The notes below the pieces were generated by a model, which was not told the origin of the DNA, did not search any database, and was given only the letters and a program-made list of their open reading frames with translations. Positions 9,541 to 18,221 of a stretch of DNA of 64,000 nucleotides are shown here, piece after piece. Positions within the stretch are counted from its first letter, which is position 1, and each line of letters opens with the position of its first letter. The stretch covers positions 2,108,001 through 2,172,000 of the forward strand of contig NZ_NEVJ01000003.1 in the NCBI RefSeq assembly GCF_002261425.1, written 5' to 3'. The translations under genes and the position numbers were made by a program. Source of the stretch: Bordetella genomosp. 9. GTDB lineage: Bacteria; Pseudomonadota; Gammaproteobacteria; Burkholderiales; Burkholderiaceae_B.

Positions 9541-10680
9541 CTACTGGTTCACCGTGTTGCTGGAGCCCGAATCGCTGTCGATCGCGCGCGTCGCGCTGAA
9601 GCCGGCGCTCATGGTGACGCGGAAGGCCGACAAGACCTTCTGCACCTGCGTGAAAGGCGCATCGGAGATATAGATCGCCTGCCCTTCGCGCACGGTGAAC
9701 TGGCCGGCCAGCGCCACCTGTTCCGGACGCGTCAGGTCGAACTGGTAGACGATGGGCAGCGTGTCCGGCGCCCCCTGCGTGCCGGGCCTGGCGGGCGTGA
9801 ACAGGAACACCGAGCGCGGGTCCGCGGTCTTGTCGTCCAGGCCCTTGGAATCGCCCAGCGCGTCCAGCACGCTGTAGTTGCGCTTGCTGATGGCGACCCG
9901 GCCCTGCGTGCCCGCCGCGCCCAGCACGGTCAGGTACTCGCGCGCGTCATGGGCGGTGATGACATCGCCCGCGCGCAGCAGGATGTCGTTGTCCTGGTTG
10001 CGATACAGGTCCGCCAGGCGCACCGATGCGATCTGCTTGCCCCGGCGCAGCGTGATCACCAGCTGCTCCGGATTGGTCTGCACCGGCGCCGCCTGCGCCA
10101 GCGCGCTGCTCAGGCGCTGCGTGGTCTGCGTGATGGGGTACATGCCGGGCTTCGTCAGGTTGCCCTGCACCGTCACCATCTGCCCGCGCGCGTCCGCCGC
10201 GCGGGTCACGCTGACGTCGGACCCCACGATCAGCTTGCTCAGGCGTGCCACGACCGCATCGTGCAGTTGCGCCAGCGTCATGCCGGCAGCCTTGAAGCGG
10301 CCGAGTATGGGGACATACAGATTCCCCATCCGGTCGATTTCCTGGGTGCCGAGTTCGCTTGCGCCGGCGGCGTTGGCCGCGAACACGCCCAGGCCGTCCC
10401 GTTCCCAGACCGTGACGTTGATGCCGTCGCCCGGGACGAGGACGTCGAAGGCGACGTCCTCGGCGTCGCGATAGGGAGCGGGAAAATCCATCACCTCCGG
10501 CATATTGCTTTCGCGCGCCAGGTCCCGGGTGACCGGCATGACGATGACGTCCTTGTCGTCGTGCGCCGACGTCATCTCGCTCAACATCGGGCCGGAGCGC
10601 GGCAGCTGGCATCCCGCCAGCGCAAGCACGGCAAGCAGCGCCATCGCTGGCGCCGCCCTGCCCCTGGATCGGACCACCAT
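9541..10680 (-). CDS. vexA: VexA: outer-membrane polysaccharide export lipoprotein (Wza/OPX family)
   Basis: A protein of about 379 residues forming the outer-membrane export channel. The N terminus is a lipoprotein signal with lipobox LAGC (ALLAVLALAGC). The Poly_export region starts about residue 75 (VLVPGDGINVTVWERDGLG), followed by SLBB-like repeats (VTVQGNLTKPGMYPI, LLRAGDVITAHD, TVREGQAIYIS). Salmonella VexA has about 355 residues. The ATG at 10680 overlaps the tviE stop (TGATG); an in-frame GTG at 10683 is equally possible. It works with VexD, which bridges to the inner-membrane VexBC exporter. Confidence 0.92.
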   Translation of the reverse strand: MVVRSRGRAAPAMALLAVLALAGCQLPRSGPMLSEMTSAHDDKDVIVMPVTRDLARESNMPEVMDFPAPYRDAEDVAFDVLVPGDGINVTVWERDGLGVFAANAAGASELGTQEIDRMGNLYVPILGRFKAAGMTLAQLHDAVVARLSKLIVGSDVSVTRAADARGQMVTVQGNLTKPGMYPITQTTQRLSSALAQAAPVQTNPEQLVITLRRGKQIASVRLADLYRNQDNDILLRAGDVITAHDAREYLTVLGAAGTQGRVAISKRNYSVLDALGDSKGLDDKTADPRSVFLFTPARPGTQGAPDTLPIVYQFDLTRPEQVALAGQFTVREGQAIYISDAPFTQVQKVLSAFRVTMSAGFSATRAIDSDSGSSNTVNQ

Positions 10681-12767
10681 CACGCCTCCATCAAACGCAT
10701 GGGTCCCACGGCGATACGCTCATCGTTCTGCGATATGCCCATCACCGACACGCACAGGCTCAGGAACTTGTCCAGCATCGCGTTCAGCGAAAACAGGTCG
10801 CGCGCCCGCTGCCGGCTGTGCTGCTTCAATACTTCGTTGCCGCGCATCTGGTCGACGATGGACTCGATCTTGTCGCAGGCCTCGTTCAGGTCCGGATGAT
10901 CGAGATCCTCGATCAGGTGGCCCGTGACGTTTTCGACGAAGCACTCGCCAGCGCCGCCGGCGGGCGTCGAGACCACCGGCACCCCCAGCAGCTGCGCTTC
11001 GATCAGGACGTTGGGCAGGCCTTCGAACCGGGAAAGCAGCACCTTTGCGTCCATGCGCGAATACCAGTAGCCCACGTGATTGGACAGGCCGACGAACATC
11101 AGCCGGTCCACCACGCCCAGTTCGTCCGCCAGCGCGACCATATTGTCGAGCAGGCGCCCGTCGCCGACGATGAAGAACCGCGCCTGCGGTCGCCGCTTCA
11201 GGTACAGCGCGGCCAGCTTGATCCACAGCTGCGGCCGCTTGTCGGGCTCCAGCCGGAAGACGCCGCCGATGGTCTCGGTGGCGTCGGGCGTGGACGCCAC
11301 GAAGGCCTCCCACTTGCGCTGGTCCTCCGGCGACGTATCGGTCGGCAGCTCGGGGACGCCGTTGTAGAGGATATGGAAGCGTTCGAGCGGTATGCCCAGC
11401 CACTTCGCATATTCCTGCGCAGCCGCCTTGCTGTTGCTGACGAAATGCACGCCGGGGATCTGCGCCAGGGCCTGGTACAGCACCGGATATTCCTCGCGGA
11501 AGCGGTCCTTGCGGATGTTGGGCGGCAGACCACGGAACACCAGGTGTATGGTGGGCACGCCAGCCAGCAGCGCCGCCAGCGCGCCGAACAGGCAGGTGCC
11601 GTCCTGCCACAGGCTGACGACGTCGAACGCGTTTTCACGCAATAGCGGCGTCAGGCGGGTCACGCCGTAGTGCACGGGCGGGGGCAGTTGTTCGAGCAGG
11701 CGGTTCAAGGCAGGATCGGTGACCGTCTGATGCGCCGTGGAAATCGCCGGCAGTCCATTGATTTCCGTGACCGGTATCTGCGCCTTGGCCAGCACGGGCA
11801 GGAAGAAATCCAGGCCCTGCTTCTTGCCGGACCCGGCGGGCTCGGTGTGCTGTTTCACCAGCACTTCGACCTTCTCCGGCCGCACCCGCATGAACGCGGG
11901 GCGGCGATCGGGGACCGTCGTGCGATCGCCGGACGCCGCCATGCGGTGCAGCTCGCCGGCCAGGCGGGTCAGTTGCCGCTCCGCGCCACCCGGGCCCAGG
12001 CTACCTGTCACCAGCGCGATCGACACCGCGTTTTCCGCCGGTTCCTCGACCACGCAGCGGTTGCGGAAATGCAGGATGGCGTGCTTCATCGACACGATCC
12101 TGATGTCCTTGCCCGCCAGGCCCTCTTCCGGTTCGAAGCGCCGGTAGAACCCGTAGTCGTTCGCTAGGGCGGTGGCGAGCTCGGCCGCCTTGCTGCCGGG
12201 CGCCAGCTGATCGGCCACCGGCCTTATCGTGTCGTAGGCATCCGCCAGCAGGCCGCGCTTGCGCAGGCGCTTGGCGAATTCGACGCGCACGTTACGGTCG
12301 CCGTGCCGCGCGATCAGGCGCCGGAACAGCGCATCCGACTGCTCGTAGGCCCGGATGTCGTTCAGTAGCTTGGCCCTGGCGAACAACTTGTCCGGATTCC
12401 GGGCGGTCGCCGGAAAGTAGCGGTTGACCAGTTCCAGGGCCTCATCGACATGACGGTCCTTGACCAGGCGGGACGCGCTGTAGCGCACGACCTGCGGGTC
12501 CTGCGGGCAATCGCGCAGCAGCGCGGTCCACTGCTCCGCCATGCCCTCGTTCAGGCCCGCCGCTTCCTTCAGCCGCAGGACCAGGTAGCGGACCTTGGGG
12601 TCCGCCATGTGTCCGGCGGCCAGCGCTTCGGCGCGCGCCAGATTGGCCTGCGCCAGCTGCACCCGTCCCGACGCGGCCACGATCTCCTCCAACTGGGCCT
12701 GGACCCGGTGGAGTTCGGCGGCGCTGTCGGTACTGTCCTTCTGCTCGGCTTCCGCTGGATGGTTCAT
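10680..12767 (-). CDS. tviE: TviE: Vi polymerase, GT4-type glycosyltransferase with TPR N-terminus
   Basis: A 695-residue protein, longer than Salmonella TviE (578). The N-terminal about 200 residues are TPR-like helices. The C-terminal half is a GT-B glycosyltransferase of the GT4 type: FRLEPDKRPQLWIK, then FIVGDGRLLDNM and the E-x7-E nucleotide-sugar motif SRFEGLPNVLIEAQ, followed by VPVVSTPAGGAGE. It should polymerise GalNAcA from UDP-GalNAcA at the cytoplasmic face. The start ATG overlaps the tviD stop (ATGA), and its own stop overlaps vexA. The upstream region (KVEVLVKQH..., about residue 290) probably forms the acceptor-side Rossmann domain. Confidence 0.9.
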   Translation of the reverse strand: MNHPAEAEQKDSTDSAAELHRVQAQLEEIVAASGRVQLAQANLARAEALAAGHMADPKVRYLVLRLKEAAGLNEGMAEQWTALLRDCPQDPQVVRYSASRLVKDRHVDEALELVNRYFPATARNPDKLFARAKLLNDIRAYEQSDALFRRLIARHGDRNVRVEFAKRLRKRGLLADAYDTIRPVADQLAPGSKAAELATALANDYGFYRRFEPEEGLAGKDIRIVSMKHAILHFRNRCVVEEPAENAVSIALVTGSLGPGGAERQLTRLAGELHRMAASGDRTTVPDRRPAFMRVRPEKVEVLVKQHTEPAGSGKKQGLDFFLPVLAKAQIPVTEINGLPAISTAHQTVTDPALNRLLEQLPPPVHYGVTRLTPLLRENAFDVVSLWQDGTCLFGALAALLAGVPTIHLVFRGLPPNIRKDRFREEYPVLYQALAQIPGVHFVSNSKAAAQEYAKWLGIPLERFHILYNGVPELPTDTSPEDQRKWEAFVASTPDATETIGGVFRLEPDKRPQLWIKLAALYLKRRPQARFFIVGDGRLLDNMVALADELGVVDRLMFVGLSNHVGYWYSRMDAKVLLSRFEGLPNVLIEAQLLGVPVVSTPAGGAGECFVENVTGHLIEDLDHPDLNEACDKIESIVDQMRGNEVLKQHSRQRARDLFSLNAMLDKFLSLCVSVMGISQNDERIAVGPMRLMEA

Positions 12768-15244
12768 GCTGCCTTCCTACGGTTGGCTTTCTCGATCCAG
12801 ACCTGGCACCGCTGGATGTAGTGGTCGAACTGCTCCGGCTTGTCGGAACGCGACTTCAAGGATTCCCAGTACGGCAGGGCCTGCTCGAAGCGGTGCAGGC
12901 GCATCGCCCCGACGGCCGCGAGCCGCAGGCCGATCACGTCGTCCGGCACCAGTTGCACGATGCGCTGCCCCAGGGCCAGGCGCTCGCTCGCGCTCGACGG
13001 ATCCAGCGCGCGGGCCTCGGCATACAACACGGCCAGGATGCGCCGCTTTTCGTGGGCCACTTCGGACATTTCGGGCCAGGACTGCGCGATCCGGTCCAGC
13101 AGCTGCCAGGCGCCGCGATGGTCGCCGGCGGCCAGCTTCTCGCGCGCCGCGCGTATCGAGCGGGGGCCCAGGCGGCCCAGCTGGCGCTCGGCCTCCTCCT
13201 TCGCACCCTGGTCGGCCGACGGATGGGCGAGCACCGCCGTGTAGGCATCGATCGCCTCGCCATACCAGCCGCCGCTGAAAGCCACCCGGGCGAAGTACAG
13301 CCGGGTGCTGAACTGGGCGGCGTCTTCGGCAGCCGCCAGCTTCAGGTGCCGCATCGCGGTCTGCTTGTCGCCCAGCGCATCCGCCGCCCGTCCGCGCATC
13401 GCGTCCAGCTCGGGGAAATCGACATGCGCGTCGAGCGCGATATCCGTCAGCTCGATCACTTCCTGGTGATTGCCCGCCAGCAATGCCGAGCGGACGGCCA
13501 GGCGCATCGCGCGTTCGAAGGCGCGCTGGGCCCGCACGCCGGCCAGGGCATCGGGATCGAGCAGACGGTGCGCGCAGATCCGTTCCGCCGCGTCGCGCAG
13601 GCGCCCTTCTTCCAGCGCGCGGGCGCCTTCCTCGGCCCACGTCGCCGACTGCGACCGCAGCCATGCGCGGACGTCGTCCTGCTCGCTCTTCACCAGTCCG
13701 CGGGACACGGCCAGGCCGGCCGCGGCCACCAGGAAGCCGCGCCAGGAGGCTTCCTTGACCAGTTCCAGCGCATCGGCATCGGCCAGCGCCGGGTACTCCG
13801 CCGCCAGCGCGCGCAGCGCGCCGCGGTCGCCAGCCATCAGGTGATGGCGCCACAGCACCGCATAGCCACGCCCATACGAAGGCAGCGCCGCGCGGACTTC
13901 TTCGACCCAGCGTATGGCGGCGTCCATCTCGCCGCTTGCCTGCAGCATCGACAGCACCGTGTCGGCCGCTTCCGTCGCCAAGGGATCGTCAGGCGACGAG
14001 ATGCGGAACAACTGCCGCCAGCTGCCCAGCGCCTCGTCGACATTGCCCAGTTGCCCCGCGCAGATCGCCGCGATGCGCAGGATCTCCGGCGTCTCGATCT
14101 CGTCACCCAGCAGGCCGGCCGCCAGCGAGTACGCCACGTCGTGATGGCCCAGCTCGAAGTGATTGCGCATCAATATCTGCTCGGCCTTGCTGCCCGAGGC
14201 GATCTCGCCGTCCGCGCTCTGCAACAGGGCGATCGCGCCTTCGTGGTCGCCGAGCTCTCCCTGTATGCGCGCCAGCAGCAGCACATGGTCGGGGGTGCCG
14301 GGATGACGGCGCAGCACGTCGCGGGTGCGCCGCGACGCTTCGCGCAGCTCGCCCGATTCCCATATCTTCTCGATGCGTTCGGCGGCATCCTCGGCAGCCA
14401 GCTTCGCCGCCGCGGGCGCGGGGGTGGACGCGCCCATGCGCGGGCGCATGTAGTTCTTGTACCAGTCCGCGCACAGCCGCTCGGCGAACAATTCCGTGTA
14501 ATGGGTCAGGTCCAGCCCGCCGTCTTCCATGGCGTCCGCCTGGCCGATCTTGTTCATCAACGGCGTGGGGTCATAGCACGGCACGCCGATGCGCTGCGCG
14601 CCCGCGCCCACGGACGAGATCAGCTGCTGCCGCTGCTCGATCGGCGCGTTGTCGGGGGTCAGCGCGTTCACATGCGTGACGAACACCACTTTGTCCTGCC
14701 CCAGCAGGTCGACGAGCTCGCGCATATCGCTTTCGATCTCGTCATCGGTCAGATCGCGCTTGACGATGCGCGCCAGCAGTTCGCGATCCTCCACGGACAG
14801 GCTCTTGAACACCGGATCCTTGTCCAGCAAGGCGCGCCGCTCCGCCAGGCCATCGGCGGCGGCCAGCGACCAGAACGTCCTGGTCCTGGCGCGGTCGGCG
14901 AAGAACTCGCTGAAATGGCGCGCCAGGTAATTCGACTGGATGGGGTAGCCGTCTATGGTCAGCAGCTTGCGCGAGGACAGTTCGACCATGTAGAGATCGG
15001 CCGGCTTGTGCGTGCCGCGGCGGGCCTGCTCGCCATTGGACGGGCGGAATATCAGCCGCTGCACGTCGGCGGGAATATCGCGCTTGCCGTACATGAACCG
15101 CACCTGCTGCAAGGCTTCGGCGCTGGTGTGCACGAAGCCATAGTTGCGCCCGAGTTGCAGTTTGATCGGGTAGCGCCCCACGGCGTCGCGCAGCGGCGTA
15201 TGGATCCGGCAGGTTCCTACCGGAGCGATCGTGAAAGCAGTCAT
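12764..15244 (-). CDS. tviD: TviD: Vi O-acetyltransferase with TPR repeats
   Basis: An 826-residue protein, almost the length of Salmonella TviD (831). The first about 280 residues are a GSCFA/SGNH-like catalytic domain: it opens with VGTCRIHTPLRDA and carries a DxxH-type dyad in LDLTHYTELFAERL. Residues from about 300 on are repeated helical hairpins (TPR), for example HPSADQGAKEEAERQLGRLG. TviD adds O-acetyl groups to GalNAcA residues, which sets Vi immunogenicity and probably protects the chain from the lyase coded at the end of the operon. It lies 50 bases after tviB and overlaps tviE by four. Confidence 0.9.
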   Translation of the reverse strand: MTAFTIAPVGTCRIHTPLRDAVGRYPIKLQLGRNYGFVHTSAEALQQVRFMYGKRDIPADVQRLIFRPSNGEQARRGTHKPADLYMVELSSRKLLTIDGYPIQSNYLARHFSEFFADRARTRTFWSLAAADGLAERRALLDKDPVFKSLSVEDRELLARIVKRDLTDDEIESDMRELVDLLGQDKVVFVTHVNALTPDNAPIEQRQQLISSVGAGAQRIGVPCYDPTPLMNKIGQADAMEDGGLDLTHYTELFAERLCADWYKNYMRPRMGASTPAPAAAKLAAEDAAERIEKIWESGELREASRRTRDVLRRHPGTPDHVLLLARIQGELGDHEGAIALLQSADGEIASGSKAEQILMRNHFELGHHDVAYSLAAGLLGDEIETPEILRIAAICAGQLGNVDEALGSWRQLFRISSPDDPLATEAADTVLSMLQASGEMDAAIRWVEEVRAALPSYGRGYAVLWRHHLMAGDRGALRALAAEYPALADADALELVKEASWRGFLVAAAGLAVSRGLVKSEQDDVRAWLRSQSATWAEEGARALEEGRLRDAAERICAHRLLDPDALAGVRAQRAFERAMRLAVRSALLAGNHQEVIELTDIALDAHVDFPELDAMRGRAADALGDKQTAMRHLKLAAAEDAAQFSTRLYFARVAFSGGWYGEAIDAYTAVLAHPSADQGAKEEAERQLGRLGPRSIRAAREKLAAGDHRGAWQLLDRIAQSWPEMSEVAHEKRRILAVLYAEARALDPSSASERLALGQRIVQLVPDDVIGLRLAAVGAMRLHRFEQALPYWESLKSRSDKPEQFDHYIQRCQVWIEKANRRKAA

Positions 15245-15294
15245 TCAGGTCACCTCTGTTGATGGATCGACGGTGAGGGGCTCGACGCCCTCGC

Positions 15295-16572
15295 TCACAG
15301 CGACCAGTACAGGAGATCGGGCTGGAGCCGGCTGCTGTCCAACACCGACTTCAGGTCGCATACCATGCCTCCGCGCTTGACCAGCTGCGGCAGGTCATCC
15401 CAGATGGACTCCATGGTCTGCTGATGCGGCACGGCGAGGATCAACACGTCCATGTCGTTCAGATGACGCCGCTCCGTGAGCTTGATGCCGTATTCGTGCT
15501 CCATCTGGGCCGCATCGGCCATGGGATCGCAGGCCAGAGGTGTAATGCCGTACTCGCCCAGCGCGTTGTACAACTCGACGACCTTGGAGTTGCGGATGTC
15601 GGGCACGTTTTCCTTGAAGGTCATGCCCATGATGCCCACCCGCGTCGAGCCGTTCAGGCGGCCGTTGCGCGCCAGCACCTGGACCACGCGCGACGCGACG
15701 TGATTGGCCATGCCGTCGTTGATGCGGCGGCCCGACAGGATGACTTCAGGGTGATAGCCCAGCTCCTGCGCCTTCGACGTCAGGTAGTACGGATCCACGC
15801 CTATGCAGTGGCCGCCCACCAGTCCCGGCGTGAAGCGCAGGAAATTCCACTTGGTTCCCGCCGCCGCCAGCACTTCGGACGTCCGGATGCCCACCAGGTC
15901 GCAGATCTTCGACATCTCGTTCATCAGGGCGATGTTGATGTCGCGCTGGGTGTTCTCCAGCACCTTGGCGGCTTCCGCCACCTTGATCGACGAGGCGCGA
16001 TGCACGCCGGCCTCGATGATCTTCTCGTAGACGCCGGCGATGGCCTCCAGCGTGTCGGCGTCTTGCCCGGACACGATCTTGACGATCTTCTCCAGCGGAT
16101 GCTCGCGGTCGCCGGGATTGATCCGCTCCGGGCTATAGCCCAGTTTGAAGTCGATCCCGCAGCGCAGGCCCGAGGCCTTTTCCAGCTCCGGACCGCAGAT
16201 TTCCTCGGTCGCGCCAGGGTGGACGGTGGATTCGAAAACGACGATGCAACCGGGACGCAGCACCGGGCCGATGGACTGGCAGGCACGCACCAGCAAGGAA
16301 AAATCGGGATTGCACTTCTCGTCGACGGGCGTGGGGACGGCGACCACGAAGAAGTCGCACCCCTGAAGGTCGTTTACCTCATCCGTGAACTGGATGGTGG
16401 AATCAAGCAGGACATGGCGTTCGATTTCGCCGGTCCAGTCGTCCGCCTCTTTCAGGCGCGCGATCCGGCGCTTGTCCACATCGAAACCGACGACATCAAA
16501 ACGCCGGGCGAAGGCGACGGCAACCGGCAGGCCTACATATCCCAGGCCGCACACTGCGATTCTCTTTACCAC
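15295..16572 (-). CDS. tviB: UDP-N-acetylglucosamine 6-dehydrogenase (TviB)
   Basis: A 425-residue UDP-glucose/GDP-mannose dehydrogenase family enzyme, the same length as Salmonella TviB. It oxidises UDP-GlcNAc to UDP-GlcNAcA with two NAD+, the first committed step of Vi synthesis. It shows the dinucleotide motif CGLGYVGLP (residues 8-16), FESTVHPGATEE, the lysine/asparagine region SIKVAEAAKVLENTQRD and the catalytic Cys in GGHCIGVDPYYL. The start is GTG with GAGG six bases upstream; no ATG lies nearby. It is the first gene of the operon, so the promoter should lie in the AT-rich gap 16573-16930. Confidence 0.93.
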   Translation of the reverse strand: MVKRIAVCGLGYVGLPVAVAFARRFDVVGFDVDKRRIARLKEADDWTGEIERHVLLDSTIQFTDEVNDLQGCDFFVVAVPTPVDEKCNPDFSLLVRACQSIGPVLRPGCIVVFESTVHPGATEEICGPELEKASGLRCGIDFKLGYSPERINPGDREHPLEKIVKIVSGQDADTLEAIAGVYEKIIEAGVHRASSIKVAEAAKVLENTQRDINIALMNEMSKICDLVGIRTSEVLAAAGTKWNFLRFTPGLVGGHCIGVDPYYLTSKAQELGYHPEVILSGRRINDGMANHVASRVVQVLARNGRLNGSTRVGIMGMTFKENVPDIRNSKVVELYNALGEYGITPLACDPMADAAQMEHEYGIKLTERRHLNDMDVLILAVPHQQTMESIWDDLPQLVKRGGMVCDLKSVLDSSRLQPDLLYWSL

Positions 16573-16888
16573 GTGAACCTCGCTATTTCATTCGTGTCGT
16601 GGACACAGGATCTCCACCGTGGGAGACACACGAGCAGAAACATCAGCAACTATTTGTTTGATTTAGCCGGCCGCGATTGGATGAGGTCCGCTCAACGGAA
16701 CCGACACCGAAGGAAATCTTTTGATCTCCGAACGACCGGCCGCCGAAATGTAGACGCAAGGTTCAGCAATCTTTCTTTCTAAAAATGTTGATTGCTGTGA
16801 AATTGATTCTGCGGTGCGGAAGAACGGGTTCGGATGGCGCCAAATGAATTACATCCATTACAGGGGGCGCAACAAAACCATGTACTTT
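16573..16888. promoter_or_regulatory. AT-rich leader region of the Vi operon
   Basis: A gene-free stretch of over 300 bases upstream of tviB. Between about 16640 and 16930 the base composition is clearly richer in A/T than anywhere else in the window, with an eight-T run near 16905 and the partly symmetric TTTCTATATTTCTAAA near 16886-16901. No tviA-like regulator gene and no convincing JUMPstart/ops element is seen. It most likely holds the tviB promoter and regulator sites, possibly silenced by an H-NS/BpH3-type protein because of its A/T content. No single -10/-35 pair stands out enough to call. Confidence 0.5.
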
Positions 16889-17346
16889 CTATATTTCTAA
16901 AGGTTTTTTTTGGTTGCCGTATGAACTCTTAAACATTTGGGTAACACTTCCTGGCCGTGTGCCGCCGATCACACTAGGCGATGCCAACACCGCCTGGACA
17001 TTCTGCCCGGTGACGAGGTCCCGCCCTTTCCCCCCGAGCAGGTGACGGTGCTTGTCCATCGTTGCCTGCTCAATAGACGCATAGTCCCGCCTCATGCGGG
17101 CCAGCACCCGCAGGACGGTTCATTGCAGCGGCATGAGGGCTATGGAAGATGCGCAGGAGTTCGTTGTTGGCCTGGTCGATCTGTTCGCGCACGGCAGATT
17201 CGAAGCGTAGCGGGACGTCTTCGGCACGCAGCGCAAAATCGAAGCGCATCCGATCCACCGCCGCGCCCAGGATTTCCGGGCGACTCCTGGGCGCAAAACC
17301 AGTCGATGAAAGGCTTCCCCAGCGGAGGAAAATCGACAAGCGGCAC
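16889..17346 (-). pseudogene. Possible frameshifted remnant of an unknown gene
   Basis: Three minus-strand pieces in different frames read protein-like and follow one another. The first begins MPLVDFPPLGKPFIDWFCAQ (from 17346). The second continues PEILGAAVDRMRFDFALRAE after what looks like one extra C in a CCC run near 17281. The third reads DYASIEQATMDKHRHLLGGK from about 17085 to the stop at 16889. Each alone is short. I do not recognise the protein. It could be a single decayed gene of about 150 codons or a set of chance ORFs. Sequencing error at the C run is also possible. Confidence 0.3.
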
Positions 17347-17472
17347 GCCTGACGGCAGAACTTATAGGGCTTTATAGCGGCTTATAGTGAATTATAGTGA
17401 CCGCCTCAGCAGGAACCATCCTGATGCCGCCGACCTTGCCGATTACCGGCGGGTCGATCGCGTGACCGTCAA

Positions 17473-17847
17473 TCACTGCCTCGGCAGCGCATCGTATTTC
17501 GTGCTCACCCCGCGCGATGTCTCGACCGGGTATTTCGCGGCATTCGAGACGAGCTTGCTGGCGATGGCCGCGTCGAGGTCGACCCCGAGCACGTCCGCGA
17601 GACGGATAAGGTACAGGGCAACGTCGGCGAGTTCATCCCGCACCGCCTGTGCCGTTTGGGGCGCGGTGGCAGCGCGGTGTGAATCGGCCTCGCTCATCCA
17701 CTGAAAGATCTCGACAAGCTCACCGACCTCGCCCGTAAGCGCCATCACCAGGTTCTTGGGCGAATGGAATCGCTGCCAATCCCGCTCCTCGGCAAATTGC
17801 CTGAGCGCCTTCGCCGCGCCATCGACGTCGACCAACCCTTTTGCCAT
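17473..17847 (-). CDS. MazG-type nucleotide pyrophosphohydrolase (dCTP pyrophosphatase-like)
   Basis: A 124-residue all-alpha NTP pyrophosphohydrolase of the MazG / RS21-C6 group. The metal-binding motifs are seen as GEVGELVEIFQW (E-x-x-E, about residues 40-51) and DELADVALYLIRLAD (E-x-x-D, about 70-84), with a C-terminal NAAKYPVE typical of the single-domain dCTP pyrophosphatase 1 type. Such enzymes hydrolyse non-canonical or surplus dNTPs to dNMP and pyrophosphate in the cytoplasm. Gene is monocistronic and faces away from the tRNA-Lys gene. Substrate preference cannot be read from the sequence. Confidence 0.88.
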   Translation of the reverse strand: MAKGLVDVDGAAKALRQFAEERDWQRFHSPKNLVMALTGEVGELVEIFQWMSEADSHRAATAPQTAQAVRDELADVALYLIRLADVLGVDLDAAIASKLVSNAAKYPVETSRGVSTKYDALPRQ

Positions 17848-17968
17848 GTCCGTTCCCCGGCTGAGTGATAGCCAAGTGTAGTCGCCGCGTTCCTGCCGGC
17901 GTCCTCACCTGCCAGTAGCGGACGCCGCGGCACGAAAGGGCCGGCTACAGGTGAGGAGCGCCGCCGAT

Positions 17969-17997
17969 TTGGACCCACGCATAAATCCGTGTATACT
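17969..17997 (+). promoter_or_regulatory. Sigma-70 promoter of tRNA-Lys
   Basis: TTGGAC (17969-17974) and TATACT (17992-17997) are separated by 17 bases, and lie about 60 bases before the tRNA. The -10 matches five of six consensus bases and the -35 four of six. A GC-rich stretch follows before the tRNA. Confidence 0.7.
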
Positions 17998-18058
17998 CTT
18001 CCCTCTTCGCTGGTGACGCGTCGCCAGCATGGGGGAACCCCCCGGGGAAATCCCGAGC

Positions 18059-18134
18059 GGGCTGTTAGCTCAGTTGGTAGAGCAGCGGACTCTTAATCCG
18101 TAGGTCGAGTGTTCGAGCCACTCACAGCCCACCA
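18059..18134 (+). tRNA. tRNA-Lys (anticodon CTT)
   Basis: A complete 76-base cloverleaf. Acceptor stem GGGCTGT (18059-18065) pairs with ACAGCCC (18124-18130), followed by A and an encoded CCA. The D arm is GCTCAGTTGGTAGAGC. The anticodon loop CTCTTAA gives anticodon CTT, read for AAG codons, and the T loop is GTTCGAGCC-like. A promoter lies upstream and a terminator downstream. Its 5' half matches what the truncated tRNA-Lys(TTT) at 61863-61911 is missing. Confidence 0.97.
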
Positions 18135-18159
18135 GAATTCTTTCGCAGTACCCGCACCT

Positions 18160-18185
18160 AGCCCACCAATCGCGGTGGGCTTTTT
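18160..18185 (+). terminator. Rho-independent terminator of tRNA-Lys
   Basis: Stem AGCCCACC (18160-18167) pairs with GGTGGGCT (18174-18181) around a six-base loop and is followed by TTTTT. It lies 26 bases after the tRNA. Confidence 0.88.
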
Positions 18186-18221
18186 GCATTCCAGGGCTTG
18201 CATGCTTGGATGCGCATGTCC

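Noticed and set aside
16881..16930. Possible RcsAB-box or JUMPstart element before tviB
   Set aside because: Only loosely similar A/T-rich sequence; no match good enough to claim.
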